Assembly (NCBI GenBank): GCA_033032175.1
Contig: CM065323.1
Span: forward strand, 16,616,001 to 16,680,000
Direction: 5' to 3'
DNA from: Saturnia japonica
Lineage: Eukaryota; Arthropoda; Insecta; Lepidoptera; Saturniidae
Length of the DNA: 64,000 bases
Made by a program: the position numbers and the translations under genes. Numbering within the stretch: the first letter of the stretch is position 1; each line of letters opens with the position of its first letter. The notes under the pieces are model-generated. The model searched no databases, was not told the DNA's origin, and saw nothing but the letters and a program-made list of their open reading frames with translations. Below, in pieces: positions 31,701-41,020 of this stretch.

Positions 31701-34276
31701 GGAAAATGACGTAACGACCCACGTCTACTACAGATGACATTTTGGTCACCGGCGAACACCTTTGTTTGTAGACTGTAACGTACTTATGTTTACGTACGTA
31801 CCTAAAAAGTGTGCAAAGGTAACTAGGTCAGAAATTGTTTTAGCTGTCTCAAACGTGTATTTCATTCAATTATCATTATCAAACGTACTGATAGAAACTA
31901 ATGAATAACAGTGAAATATATTATCCGGAGCGCGTAGGATTGAGAAATATCAGTACAGTCGAGATAACGTCCTGATAAAGCTCTCATTTAGATCCCGACT
32001 GAGGGAAAACGGAAAGCTCCGAGTAATTTATTTTACACGGTACAATTTGATATTTGTGTTTGTTTCTATCAACTCTCATCTAGGTATTGTTGTAACAAAG
32101 TCACTTATCGCGGGATGGGAGTTAAACTGACACAAGACAATCTTTAACAAACTAAAACTATGAAAAGGGAAACAAAAAATCCCACTGCAGCAAAAACACT
32201 TGACTATTTTTTTTCTATTTTTGCCTTTTATTTGATTTCCAGGTCTCGTACTTAAATATTATATAGCCTATGTCACTCCCACAACTAACGTGAATCTAAC
32301 GACACCTCGTATGCTAAAATCCATCAAGCCGTTGTTTAGGCTACAGAGCGTGTCAAAGAAATAGACATACATATATGTATACGCTCGAAAAACATAACCC
32401 TCCTTTTTCGCAGTCGGGTAAAAAAAACAGATTCAATGATTTTGTAGTTGCCTTGAGTATCTTCGAAGTTCAAGGTCCAATGCCAATGAAATTAAAATGG
32501 GACCTCCCTTGAGGTATCCCCTGTCCAACAAAAAATAGTCTTGCAAATCGGTTTATAAACAAAGAAGTCATGGCTGAATATCTATAAAAAAAGACATTGG
32601 AATTAAGTAACCGTCTTTTGTTGAAGTCGGTTAAAAAGACCTGACAGACATTAAAAATAATATACACATAAAGGATTTTCAACATTACGAAAGTCTTGAA
32701 ATTGGCTCAGATGTCTTTTAGCCAGATTTCTATGCAATGTTGTATGTACAGTACGAGGGGTCGATGGTTCGAATCCCTTTTGTTTTTGAGTTTTTTTATA
32801 TAATATTTTTTTAAACAAATTATACACTATAATAAATTAATAATTTGTTTATATTTTTATAATAACTTATAGACAAAAAACTAAAAAAAAGATTATATAA
32901 AACAAATCTGTCTGTCTGAATGTGATGAACCCTAAAACTAGCGGACGGATTTTCATACGGTTTTCATCAATGGACGGAGTGATTCAAGAGAAAGGTTTAG
33001 ATGTATAGCTCTTTAAGATTTTGTGTTAATTGGCAGAAATATGATAATTATTGCTGAAGGTGTAGGAAAAAACTAAGTGTCAATCCATTATAATTGGTAG
33101 CTCAAAACAGCTTGCTAAAATAGACTTTAATTCGTTGACTCCTCTTCAATACAATAAATGTACCATTCCTTACTCAACTATGGTGAAAAATCTTGGTATC
33201 ATTTTCGATACTAAATTATGCTGGGCAGACCAAGTCAAGGAAGTTAGTAGAAAATTTTATGCTTCTCTTCATTCTCTCATGCGTTTGAAAAACTTTCTTC
33301 CTGTTAATACTAAGATTTCCCTAGTGAATACTCTTCTTCTACCACTTCTGGATTATGCAGACGTTGCTTACTTGGACCTCTCAGAAGATCTCTTAAATAA
33401 ATTTGATCGTCTACTCAATAACTGTATCCGTTTCATCTTCCGTCTTCGGAAGTTTGATCATGTTTCTGAATACCGAGCCAGGTTGAAATGGCTACCTATT
33501 CGGCAACGTAGGAATATAAGAATACTTTGTCTTCTTTTCTCCGTACTTAATAATCCCAAATCCCCTAAATATTTAAAAACACTTTTTCAATCTCTCGCGG
33601 ATACGCATAATAGACAGCTGAGGTCTTCTGATTCTTTAATTCTCAGTATACCAAGTCATCATACTAATTTCCGCGACCAATCCTTCGCCGTTACAGTAGC
33701 ACGACTGTGGAATTCGCTTCCTATCAATATCCAACTGGCCAACTCTCGAAATTCCTTCAAGTATTCGCTACGTAGGTTTTACTTGGAGCAATTGAATACT
33801 TCTTAATAATATATAATCTTAATAATCGTTATAATCTTTTTTTTTTACTTAACATTATGCACACCTTGCATATACCTTTCCCTTGCTCCCTTGGAAGACT
33901 GGCAGAGAATGCTTTTTAGCATTAAGTCCTCCATTTGTACTTTTTTTTGTGCAATAAAGAATATAAAAAATAAAAAAAAAATCATACCCACTGGGAGCTT
34001 AAAGCTTTACTAGCGTGCGCCGTGTAAACCAATAGAAGTGCATGTTTAGATTTTTATGAATTACTATTGGTCGAAATTTCCACAGCTCCGCTTTTGTGTT
34101 CAGGCAGCCTTAGTTGCTAGTTAAAGCATGTAATCTGATTATCTCTATGTAACTCTTTCCAGGAGGAGAAGAAATATGACGCGAACGGGAAAAAGAAGAA
34201 AAGAGTTGTCGCAGCACCGCCTGAGAAAAATAACAGAAGTTGTATCAACATCGTCACTTGTGGACTCCTGGGCTGA
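25594..34276 (+). CDS. Cyt-b5: Cytochrome b5 (three coding exons, 120 residues)
   Basis: Electron carrier that passes electrons from cytochrome b5 or P450 reductase to desaturases and P450 enzymes, usually at the ER membrane. Coding exons 25594-25713, 27031-27159 and 34163-34276 join in phase 0 with GT..AG introns of 1,317 and 7,003 bp. The product begins MGEVTRYTLRDVAERNG. VYDLTTYIQE-HPGG places the first axial His at residue 41 and DDVGHTSDAR the second at 65, the canonical 24-residue spacing. After KIGELVE comes a basic linker (NGKKKKRVV). The tail ends SCINIVTCGLLG: it lacks the long hydrophobic anchor of microsomal b5 and has two cysteines instead, so membrane binding by lipidation is possible but only inferred. 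The family fold is certain; the isoform is not. Confidence 0.92.
25745..25930 (+). mobile_element. SINE family A, 5' truncated, in b5 intron
   Basis: Starts inside the body near GATGAAGGAAAATATCGTG and contains CGCCTGGCTAGCTATCACAC and a run of eleven C followed by CT-rich sequence. Same strand as the gene. Confidence 0.65.
25931..26589. other. Intronic A/T-rich sequence, nothing recognised
   Basis: Part of the first coding-region intron of cytochrome b5. No further exon was seen. Confidence 0.4.
26590..26890 (+). pseudogene. LINE C-terminus and 3' tail
   Basis: A readable end of ORF2 (RFYKIPKHIIDFPDNGFKDL, then LLSKDYYRVDHYVNVSYVWK and stop near 26,695) is followed by a 3' UTR with CGAGTTTCTTGCCG and CTAAAGTAAATAAAG. 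This is the closing segment of a Jockey/CR1-like LINE, strongly 5' truncated. It sits in the b5 intron on the gene's strand. Confidence 0.6.
27031..27159 (+). CDS. Cyt-b5: Cytochrome b5 coding exon 2 (haem core)
   Basis: Preceded by the acceptor TTTCGACTTTCAG, starts exactly at the His of HPGG and ends at LVE before the donor GTAACT. It carries both haem-ligand histidines. An ATG at 27001 in the same open frame is intronic; using it would remove the N-terminal half of the fold. Confidence 0.92.
27230..27470 (+). repeat. Old dispersed repeat with CTAGCTGTGCTCC end
   Basis: Contains AAAACGGCTGGAGGGATTTT and ends ACTAGCTGTGCTCCACTGAT. The end motif recurs near 62,535 (TTAGTTGTGCTCCACGGTTT). Its 74-codon open frame is not a gene. 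Confidence 0.5.
27720..27960 (+). repeat. Two adjacent 120-bp imperfect tandem copies
   Basis: Unit 1 (27720-27840) and unit 2 (27841-27960) share CGTAT.CTTC at the start, TTTGATA..., ATATCATGG/TGTATCATGG, CCGC.ATCTTGG and GTCC.CCATATT in the same order. They lie within the b5 intron. Confidence 0.65.
28205..28440 (-). repeat. Dispersed repeat family E, minus strand
   Basis: Inverted copy of the element at 32426 and 34390, with AGCCATAACTTCTTTGTTTA and TTTCATTGGCATTAGACCTT. Confidence 0.6.
28441..29334. other. Intronic A/T-rich sequence, nothing recognised
   Basis: The 77-codon frame at 28653 has no domain signature or splice support. Confidence 0.35.
29335..29520 (+). mobile_element. tRNA-derived SINE, third family, eroded head
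   Basis: Parallels the minus-strand copy at 38163: AAGTCGCGGGTACGATAAC (eroded B-box), GTTAAATATCTATATATGTA, TAGTTACCATAATACAAGC and CCGTGTGTGAAATT in the same order. Confidence 0.6.
29640..29770 (+). mobile_element. LINE 3' tail fragment
   Basis: CCGAGTTTCTTGCTGGTTCT and a CTAAACTAAATAAAGTG end match the 3' UTR at 26590-26890. Confidence 0.45.
29771..30472. other. Intronic sequence with a G/C-richer patch
   Basis: About 30,090-30,150 is richer in G/C (GGGAGGCTGCCGGCC). No gene was recognised. Confidence 0.35.
30473..30965 (+). repeat. Dispersed repeat family B, plus arm of an inverted pair
   Basis: Runs from TGCTCGCGGCTTCGCTCACG to ACAGACACTTCAA, the full-length form. The next copy at 31040 is oriented the opposite way with a spacer of under 100 bp. 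Confidence 0.7.
31040..31438 (-). repeat. Dispersed repeat family B, minus arm of an inverted pair
   Basis: Ends at CGTGAGCGAAGCCGCGGGTA on the plus strand. Shares TAAACCATAAGAGATATAGC, CCTACAAAAAAGTC and GTCTATCTTTTAAG with the complement of the upstream copy. Confidence 0.7.
31440..32254. other. Intronic unique sequence, nothing recognised
   Basis: Part of the long b5 intron. No exon was recognised. Confidence 0.35.
32255..32425 (+). repeat. Dispersed repeat family J
   Basis: GCCTATGTCACTCCCACAAC, ACGACACCTCGTATG and CTCGAAAAACATAACCCTCC recur inverted at 34940-35110, on the other side of the last b5 exon. Confidence 0.55.
32426..32640 (+). repeat. Dispersed repeat family E, plus strand
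   Basis: TTCAATGATTTTGTAG, TATCTTCGAAGTTCAAGGTC, CCAATGCCAATGAAATTAAA and a GAAGTCGGTTAAAAAG end. Copies are at 28205 (minus), 34390 and 40045. Non-coding; ends in the GAAGTCGGTTAAAA motif common in moth repeats. Confidence 0.6.
33065..33965 (+). pseudogene. CR1/Jockey-group LINE, truncated reverse transcriptase C-terminus
   Basis: An open frame from after a TAG at 33062 to 33806 encodes KTKCQSIIIGSS, then VKNLGIIFDTKLCWADQV, LVNTLLLPLLDYADVAY, NCIRFIFRLRKFDHVS, RLKWLPIRQRRN and VARLWNSLPINIQ. This is the part after the catalytic YxDD motif, so no active site is present. A 3' UTR with GTGCAATAAAG and an A-rich tail follows. The frame is still open, hence a fairly young insertion. It lies in the last b5 intron on the gene's strand. 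The methionine-like start at 33135 is a TTG and is not a real start. Confidence 0.8.
34163..34276 (+). CDS. Cyt-b5: Cytochrome b5 coding exon 3 (C-terminal tail)
   Basis: Preceded by AACTCTTTCCAG. Codes EEKKYDANGKKKKRVV then AAPPEKNNRSCINIVTCGLLG (written here as two pieces: AAPPEKNNRS and CINIVTCGLLG) and a TGA stop. The phase-0 join to exon 2 extends KIGELVE naturally. Confidence 0.82.
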   Translation, partial: EEKKYDANGKKKKRVVAAPPEKNNRSCINIVTCGLLG

Positions 34277-34389
34277 TAATATTAGTTATGATAGAAAAAG
34301 CAACGCATACTGCTAAAAGTGGAGAAGATACAGTTTTTTTACTCAGTATTTATTATAATTCAAATAAAAACAAGACGTTTCTTTTACAA

Positions 34390-34615
34390 AAAAGCAAACC
34401 AGCTTCAATGATTTTGAAGAGTATCCTTGTGTATCTTCGAAGTCCAAAGTCCAATGCCAATGAAATTGAAAGTGGTCCACCCTTGACGTATCCTCTATCC
34501 AATAAAAAAGAATCATTCAAAATCGGTTCATAAACAAAGAAGTTATGGCTGAAAATCCTTAAAAAAAAATCGAATTGTTTAAACCGCCTTCTGTCGACGT
34601 CGGTTAAAAATAGAC
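34390..34615 (+). repeat. Dispersed repeat family E, plus strand
   Basis: GTGTATCTTCGAAGTCCAAA, CCAATGCCAATGAAATTGAA, GAAGTTATGGCTGAAAATCC and GTCGACGTCGGTTAAAAA. It follows the b5 stop codon by about 110 bp and may be part of the 3' UTR. Confidence 0.6.
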
Positions 34616-34624
34616 AATATTTTT

Positions 34625-34840
34625 AGTATTTACATATATATAATAAGACTGCATCGAAGCCGTATCTGTACGAAAAAATATTTTTTGAAAATTTTAATGT
34701 TTAGCTTTTTGTCTGTCTGTCTTTTTGTATGTACGTGTGTATGTCTGTACATTTATTACGGAAAAACTACTGAACACATTTGGTATGATGATAGCTGATT
34801 ATCCGGGCCAACACATAGGATACTTTTATACCAGTAAAGA
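34625..34840 (+). repeat. Old dispersed repeat with CTGTCTGTC run
   Basis: GCTTTTTGTCTGTCTGTC, ATTACGGAAAAACTACTGAA and GGATACTTTTATACCAG are typical of a common insect repeat. A related piece lies near 32,890-33,000. Confidence 0.45.
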
Positions 34841-34939
34841 CCCAATCCTGAAGTCCAAGTAGTATATCACTCTTATTGAAACATTACCAGCACCTATATT
34901 TTCGTGTATGTGGATGTATGGAGCCCTAATTTTCTCTAG

Positions 34940-35110
34940 TCCCTGTTTTTCCCCGACAACGGAAAACGAGGGTTATGTTTTCGAGTGTATTTATGTATAT
35001 CTATTTATTTGTCACGCTATGTAGCCTGAACGATTTGATGGTTTTTTTCATACGAGGTGTCGTTAGATTCGTCTTAATTGTGGGAGTGACATAGACTATT
35101 TAATATATAC
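34940..35110 (-). repeat. Dispersed repeat family J, minus strand
   Basis: Inverted relative of 32255-32425 (GAGGGTTATGTTTTCGAGTG, ACGAGGTGTCGTTAGATTCG, GGGAGTGACATAGAC). Confidence 0.55.
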
Positions 35111-35249
35111 GTAGGACATCTGGAAAATAATTCATCTTTTTTTTGTTTATTTATAAAATAATAATCTTAATACTAGTACATAGTCCCACAAAACCGTGTG
35201 ATCGGTTTAACTGTGGGATCAAAGTGAGTCTTATATAATTATATTAATA

Positions 35250-35605
35250 CGTGAAGCAAACACTTTCTACCCCTTTTTAAGCGTATTGCGTGCACGGAAG
35301 ACTTTGAGATTTGGCATGGTCAAAGTTTATATGGAGAAGGAGTGCAGAAAGATAAAATTTATCTATCATATCTGTTACTAATATATTACTTTGAATAAAT
35401 TAATACTGCGAATCCTAACTTGACTAGTGCCATTGAACTTAGACCCCCCCCCCCCCCCCAAATATTGACATTGTCATTTAATGAAAAGTGACAGCAAGTG
35501 ATATATTATTCATTGTTTAGGTTCATACTGCAAATGTCAAACAGAAAATAGTCTATGATTAAAAAGTCGCTGATCGAATTTCGATCATTGGGCGACCGCT
35601 ACTTG
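35250..35605 (-). repeat. Dispersed repeat family C, minus strand, with 16-C tract
   Basis: Inverted copy ending TTCGATCATTGGGCGACCGC. The short poly-G seen in other copies has become sixteen C on this strand at about 35,444-35,459. Confidence 0.65.
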
Positions 35606-35649
35606 TATTTAATAGGCGAAGTTTTTTAATACAAAGCAGAAAATGAAAA

Positions 35650-36270
35650 TCACATGAACCTTCCATTACACCTGACCCCTGAATAAGCTCTAACTCAGCG
35701 TGGATAACAATTAAAAAAAAAAAAAATAATATTTATTGCTTTGTTTGTGTAGAAAACTATTGCAAAGGGAGGATCCTCCGACCAGACGGGTGTTATGTCT
35801 GGCGGGCAGCTGCTCAACGGTTGTAGTCGGTTCTTGTATATATACTCAACGATTGAGTTAATTTCTATAGCTCAAAGTAGGATAATAGGATGCGTCTTAT
35901 GTGGCTCGATAGATGTCGCTATGTAGATGTCACCACAGTTTGAACGCGCAGCCTATAGAATTAACATTGACTTAATTCAGAATTCAAAAAGTATTCCGCA
36001 TTTAACAGTCCATTTATTGGTGAACTTTATAGTCTATTTAAGATCACGCTAGGACCCTGAGGAGCGAATCAGTAACCTTAAACGTCGAGCAATCGTAAAT
36101 GTTGTAGGCAACAACGATAGAGGCTAAACCGGGTTCGTAGGCAGCGGCGCGCTAGAGAGACCTAAAAATAAAACAGAGAAACCATGAGGCGCAGCTAGTG
36201 TAAAATGTAAACAGACAGGCAGACGCTAATTTATCTATGTATACTACTTATTTCATATAGAAATAAAGTT
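35650..36270. other. Unique stretch, nothing recognised
   Basis: No gene or repeat call. Confidence 0.35.
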
Positions 36271-36271
36271 T

Positions 36272-36530
36272 ATATGTAGCACGCTACGCCTAGTGGAAGA
36301 CTGGCTCTCAAGTGCAACTGCCGGAACACACCTATTGGTGTTTCGCGACAGATTTTCAACTTGAGGGTGGTAGCTAGTCAGGCGGGCTTTAGAAAAAGCC
36401 CTTCCACCATGCTACGGTGATATGGTTATCACAATGTTTTCCTTCACCGGGCGCTCAGACTCATAGCAAGGATTCGAACTCACGTCGACCGACGCGGAAT
36501 CCGTATACTCTACCATTGAGATATAAATTC
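36272..36530 (-). mobile_element. SINE family A, minus strand, well preserved
   Basis: Includes GGAACACACCTATTGGTGTT, GATTTTCAACTTGAGGGTGG, GGATTCGAACTCACGTCGAC and CTCTACCATTGAGATATAAA (inverted head). Among the least diverged copies. Confidence 0.75.
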
Positions 36531-36534
36531 ATTC

Positions 36535-37230
36535 ACTATTATGCCTCATTAACCTCAAGTGCAATTTTTTATTCTTATTAAAATTTTATATTGTAATTAA
36601 CGTGAACGAAGTCGCGGGTAGTTGCTAGTAATGAAATAAATTACAGATTTAATCAGAACATAATCTTCGGTTTTATTTTAAATTACATTAAGGGGATTGC
36701 TCTCAGTTCGTGATTGTTTGATTCTAATTCGTCTTTCGCGAGACGCATCTTATGAGTGTCTAGAAACGAGACATCTCACCTCTCGAAAGACGGTTATGTC
36801 TGTGAAAACACTACCACCGGTTCGGAAGTATTCCAGTCACCGAAAATTTCCAACAAAAAACACGAATGGGTTTATCTTTTTTACACTACTTATATTATGT
36901 ACTTGGCTTAAAATTAATATTTTCGTTTAAAAAATATTAAAACTTTTCATTGGAAATGCCATCTGTTGGTATCATGTGTAACATGATAACTGTTAGTTAG
37001 CACGGGTCAGCTAGTTTCAATTTTATATAAAATATTTAAATATTACGAATTACAAGTTAGGTAAGGGCTATCACCTTAAATATAAAAAAAAATGTTTGGA
37101 ACCCCGTGGCGAACCATTTTGCTTTGACATAAGTATTGCGTGATTGATTCAAAATCTATCATACAGGGGACATATAGTGTGTCAAAAAATTAATTTCAAA
37201 TTCACTTATGAATTTGATGTTTTTAATCTC
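36535..37230. other. Unique stretch, nothing recognised
   Basis: A TCGTCTTTCGCGAGACG / CTCTCGAAAGACG inverted motif lies near 36,729-36,790. No gene was recognised. Confidence 0.35.
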
Positions 37231-37452
37231 AGAGTTTTTGGCGGGATCTTGAATTGACATGTCGTGTTTTTTTTTATTTCATTAACTTTTTCTTTGTAAT
37301 ATTTGAATAGTAATATTAGTGGTGTTTTGCATGATATCGTTTGGATATTGTGTGTACGTCAAGTGGAATAAAGATATAAACTGGAAACATACATTTCGAG
37401 TTGCCACAAAAACTCCCAAGATAGTTCTGCTACGAGGGTCACCATCTTGTTT
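37231..37452 (-). repeat. Short dispersed repeat family D, copy 4
   Basis: Inverted: AGAGTTTTTGGCGGGATCTT at the left, CACCATCTTGTTT at the right. Confidence 0.6.
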
Positions 37453-37675
37453 GAACTCGCTTTGAAGATTAGAAAAACTACGAAGGCTTAAAAACAATAA
37501 GAAGAACAAAAAACCCGAGGACGTGGACCTAAACATGGATTACAATAACAAAATCTGACTTGGCTGCATGGTCTAGATATCTTTGCCTTTTTTTCACGGA
37601 GAAAGAAATGAACTATAAATACCATAAATATAAACACCAATAAAATATAAATGTTATTAATCTCAACTAATTTCA

Positions 37676-37752
37676 AGTCCAGTGAAGCTGTATTTGCCGT
37701 CAGAGGCTCCAGGGTCCCTAAAGCTAACAGTATAGTCAGTCAGAAAAAAAAA
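37676..37752 (+). mobile_element. Poly-A-tailed retroelement end (family F)
   Basis: TCCAGTGAAGCTGTATTTGC, CCCTAAAGCTAACAGTATA and a CAGTCAG-poly-A end. Copies are at 39466 and 40196. Looks like the extreme 3' end of a LINE. Confidence 0.5.
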
Positions 37753-37759
37753 ACTAAAT

Positions 37760-38160
37760 AATTATTATTTCTCTAAGATACTTTTTTGGCAACACCATAT
37801 TTAGCTTCATTTTTCGTCAAAATTAATGATTCAAACACCATTTTGTTTTAAGTAGTTTAATATTTAATTTCGTTAAAAATATAATTAAACAGTTTTTCAA
37901 TAAGAATAGTAGGTACATATAGGTAAATATTCAACTAACATTTTTAGTAGGCGTTACTCTGTGGAAAACTATCGTAACTAATTAAAATATTTCTCTACTT
38001 GAGTTTTCTTCTGTCCAATAGTGGACATATTTTGTAAGTTTTACAATGAAAACATCGTAATCTTTAAAAATTGTAGATTTTTTAATCTCGATGCACCCGT
38101 GTACAAAATGGTTTTTAATGGAATGTCAAAACCGCATGTTTGAGTAAAAAAGTACTAGAA
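37760..38160. other. A/T-rich stretch, nothing recognised
   Basis: No gene or repeat call. Confidence 0.35.
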
Positions 38161-38162
38161 AT

Positions 38163-38406
38163 AAAAATTAATAATAATAATAAATAAATATGAGGACAGA
38201 ATTTCACACACGGCCATTTAATTCCAAACTAAGCAAAGCTTGTAATATGGTAACTAAACAGCTGATATACATACATATATAGATATTTAACACCCATACA
38301 CACAACTGACATTTATGCTCATCACACAAAGTCAGTCATGGGCGGGGATCGAACCCGCGACCTCTCGGCTCAATAGTAGCGTTTACTACCACTGCGCCAC
38401 GACGCC
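38163..38406 (-). mobile_element. tRNA-derived SINE, third family, intact head
   Basis: The minus strand begins with a tRNA-like domain (38403 to 38335): GTCGTGG pairs fully with CCATGAC as a 7-bp acceptor stem, GCGGG-TTCGATC-CCCGC forms the T arm, and GGCGCAGTGG serves as an A-box. A 170-bp body and a (TAA)n-like tail follow. The D and anticodon regions do not fold into a standard tRNA, so this is a SINE and not a tRNA gene. The degraded sister copy is at 29335. Confidence 0.75.
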
Positions 38407-38739
38407 TGTCAATTGAATTGTACTTGAGCTTGCAACTTGGAACACCTTAGGAAATGATCAAGCACACGACTTATGACATCTTCTTTTCCCGATTAGTTTC
38501 AGATTTAACGCTTTCAGATTCATCTATACAATTAATAACAAACGCATTATGTTGCAGAAAGACGAAACAATCGTTAATCCGTTTTCAGGCGGAAGTAGCT
38601 AAGAAAATTTCGGATAAATGAATTCAACTAACATGTAAACGGCGCCATATATTTAACAGCTGGTAGATTGTTAACATCTTGTAATCTGCAAATTATTCGC
38701 ACGAGTCAGGTAGTACCCATTTCAAAAACTATACAATTA

Positions 38740-39242
38740 ATAAAATTGAAGTGTCTGTCTGTAGAGTCAAAATAACAGCTTTTTATTAAATGCATATGAA
38801 AGTATATAATATACGGCAACTATAACAAAAACCCATTTTTTTTAGTTTTGTCTGTCTGTTTGTTTCGGGTGAACTCCAAAACGGTTGGACCGATTTTGAC
38901 AGGACTTTCACTGGAATATAGCTGATTTTATAGGGAGTAACTTAAGCTACTTTTATTACTTTTATTTTTCCGCACAAATAAAAAAAAACTGATCACGGTG
39001 AATCAATTCGGGTGCTTAAACGGCTTACTCTGAGTAAACCACAAGAGATGTAGCAATTTAGTGTACTAAATAATTATAGACACTAAACAGACCTACAAAA
39101 AAGTCAACGAGATTGTACGTCTATCTTCTATGGAACATCCACAATAAGCATTTTTGTCTTTAAAATAGCCGAGAGAGGTGGAGCAAAATTCGTGCGGCCA
39201 TTCTGTAGTCCACTTAAGCGAAGCCGCGGGCATAGCTAGTAA
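38740..39242 (-). repeat. Dispersed repeat family B, minus strand
   Basis: Full length: ATGCATATGAAAGTATATAA, GACAGGACTTTCACTGG, TCTGAGTAAACCACAAGAG, CTACAAAAAAGTC and AGCGAAGCCGCGGGCATAGC. Confidence 0.65.
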
Positions 39243-39465
39243 ATAAATATTATCCTTTTGATCCAAACGTCACATGCTAATTAAACCGGTGATCAGGCGG
39301 GAGCAGGGTGTAGTATGATCGATCATTTCGCTCGATATTCACTTGTCAACATCTTTTAGTTTTCTTATTATTTGACTCACTACCATTACTCGCTGACCCT
39401 CATTACTCCTTCCTCCAGCTGTATTCTGAGTTCATAGTATAAAGCGTGTACTTTGTAAAAGTAAT

Positions 39466-39550
39466 ACCAAAACAAGTCCTGTGAAACTGCAAAAGCCGTC
39501 AGAGGGTCCAGCGCCCCTAAGGCTAACAGTATAAACAGTCGGAAAAAAAA
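39466..39550 (+). mobile_element. Poly-A-tailed retroelement end (family F), copy 2
   Basis: AAGTCCTGTGAAACTGC, AAAGCCGTCAGAGGGTCC, GCCCCTAAGGCTAACAGTAT and a short poly-A. Confidence 0.5.
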
Positions 39551-40073
39551 ACTTGCGCCGCCCATGCTCATATGACTCGCATCAGTCACAACCTTACCAA
39601 TAAGCAAAACGAGACTGCTTTCCGCATATTCAGCGATTTAAAGAAATCCCTAGAAGTGATTAAATAAATAAAAAAACTGTTATTTTTCCATTAAAATTAC
39701 TACACAATTGAAATAAAATAAACTGAAATAATTTACTATAATACAAACGATTCTAATTCTCGTTGAAGACATATATTTTTTAGAGGAATTTTTGATTTTT
39801 TTAAAACGAGTAGAGGATTCTCGAAAGACAATCCCGGGATCCCGATATAATACCGGGATTGGAGACAGGCAATGAAAAGTCAGAGTACTATATAAAAATC
39901 TACTTTTAAGGGATTTTTTTATTCACAAAATAATGAAACTTTTATATAATAATAAGTTAATAAAAGTTAGAAGTTAAAATTCAACTGAAATCTTTTACAA
40001 GAAAATTTTTATCATAAGACAAAACCAACTACAATTATTTTAAAAAGTTCTTTAGTGTGTCTTCGAAGTCTAA

Positions 40074-40913
40074 GGCTGAAATCTATATAGCGTACTCAGT
40101 CTTAGCTCAGACTTAACTCAGCCTTAAGTTCCGAAATTTACGAAAAACTTGGGTATTATATGACTAAAAAAATGGTATAGCATAAATCACCATATCAGTG
40201 ATCATATCATCCGCCACGTCCACCCTCTCCAGCGGTAACCCAAGCCTAGGTCCGTTTCCTCGGCGTGAATCCCTTGGGTCAGGCAACCGCCCGCGCGATA
40301 CAAGTGACAAGCCACTTTGGCACCTTCGTGCGAGTCGTCCAAATAACTTTCGCGGCTGAGTGCCCTCTGCGCTCGCCCCCAAGTCCGGTGAAGCTGTCAA
40401 AGCCGCAGCGGCTTTAGGGCCCCTAAGGCTAACAGTAGTCAGTTCTAAAAAAAAAAATTTAAATTATAATCTGTATTGCTTGATTCTTATTGGCTACTAC
40501 ATAGAAATGGCTGTTTTTATTACGTACACGTTTTGTTATTCCTGTTGTTTGCAGTTGTTTCTCGTTATCGGTTTGAAACTTCAATCTTTTTATTTTATGT
40601 ATGAAAAATCTGTCATTTTTACTTTAAAGCAATTTGAATATTATACAATTACACAATTTAATTTCTATTTGAAATAGCTTTTTAATTTTCTATATATGAT
40701 TCGTGATGAATTTATTTGTTTGAGTTGAAGAAATTTGACAGTCCAGATGCGGTATCGAAACGTTAATTGACACTTACCACATTTCTTCAGTTAAAGCTAA
40801 GCATAAGCTTAGAGTAACTCGACTATAACTTCGAAACCTAAGATTGCGCTGAGTAAATACTTTGCAAAATTTGAGTAAAGCTAAGACCTGAGTACGCTCT
40901 ATAGATTTCAGCC
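40074..40913. mobile_element. PIF/Harbinger-like DNA element with long inverted ends
   Basis: The left end GGCTGAAATCTATATAGCGT is mirrored at the right end (ACGCTCTATAGATTTCAGCC). The inverted repeat extends about 35 bp through GTACTCAG and TCTTAGCT. TAA flanks both sides, a 3-bp target duplication as known for PIF/Harbinger (a 5-bp CTAAG reading is also possible). No transposase is encoded, so it is non-autonomous. It interrupts a family E repeat and itself holds a family F insertion. Confidence 0.65.
40196..40455 (+). mobile_element. Poly-A-tailed retroelement end (family F) inside the Harbinger-like element
   Basis: G/C-rich stretch (CGCCCGCGCGATACAAGTG, AGTCCGGTGAAGCTGTC) ending GGCTAACAGTAGTCAGTTCT and eleven A. 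It contrasts strongly with the surrounding A/T-rich element. It is the longest of the three copies and shows about 180 bp of upstream sequence. Confidence 0.5.
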
Positions 40914-41020
40914 TAAGTTCTAATGCCAATGAAATTAAAAGGGGTCACCCTTGCGGTGTCCCCTTTACAACGAAACAAGAATCATCTAAAAATTTCTTCA
41001 TATACAAACAATTTACCCTT

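Larger units (their letters stand above)
40045..41020 (+). repeat. Dispersed repeat family E split by an insertion
   Basis: The left part ends GTGTCTTCGAAGTC (to 40070) and the right part resumes TTCTAATGCCAATGAAATTA (from 40917), which read together as the family E phrase seen at 34390. The 840 bp between them is the Harbinger-like element. Confidence 0.7.

Noticed and set aside
33135..33806. Host gene encoding a 223-residue protein
   Set aside because: The protein is the tail of a LINE reverse transcriptase, and the frame's 'start' is an internal TTG.
38335..38403. Possible functional tRNA gene
   Set aside because: The acceptor and T arms pair, but the D and anticodon arms do not fold normally and a SINE body with tail follows; a sister copy exists at 29335.
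40164..40677. G/C-rich open frames as a host exon
   Set aside because: They fall inside a poly-A-tailed insert within a Harbinger-like element, and the same 3' end occurs at 37676 and 39466.
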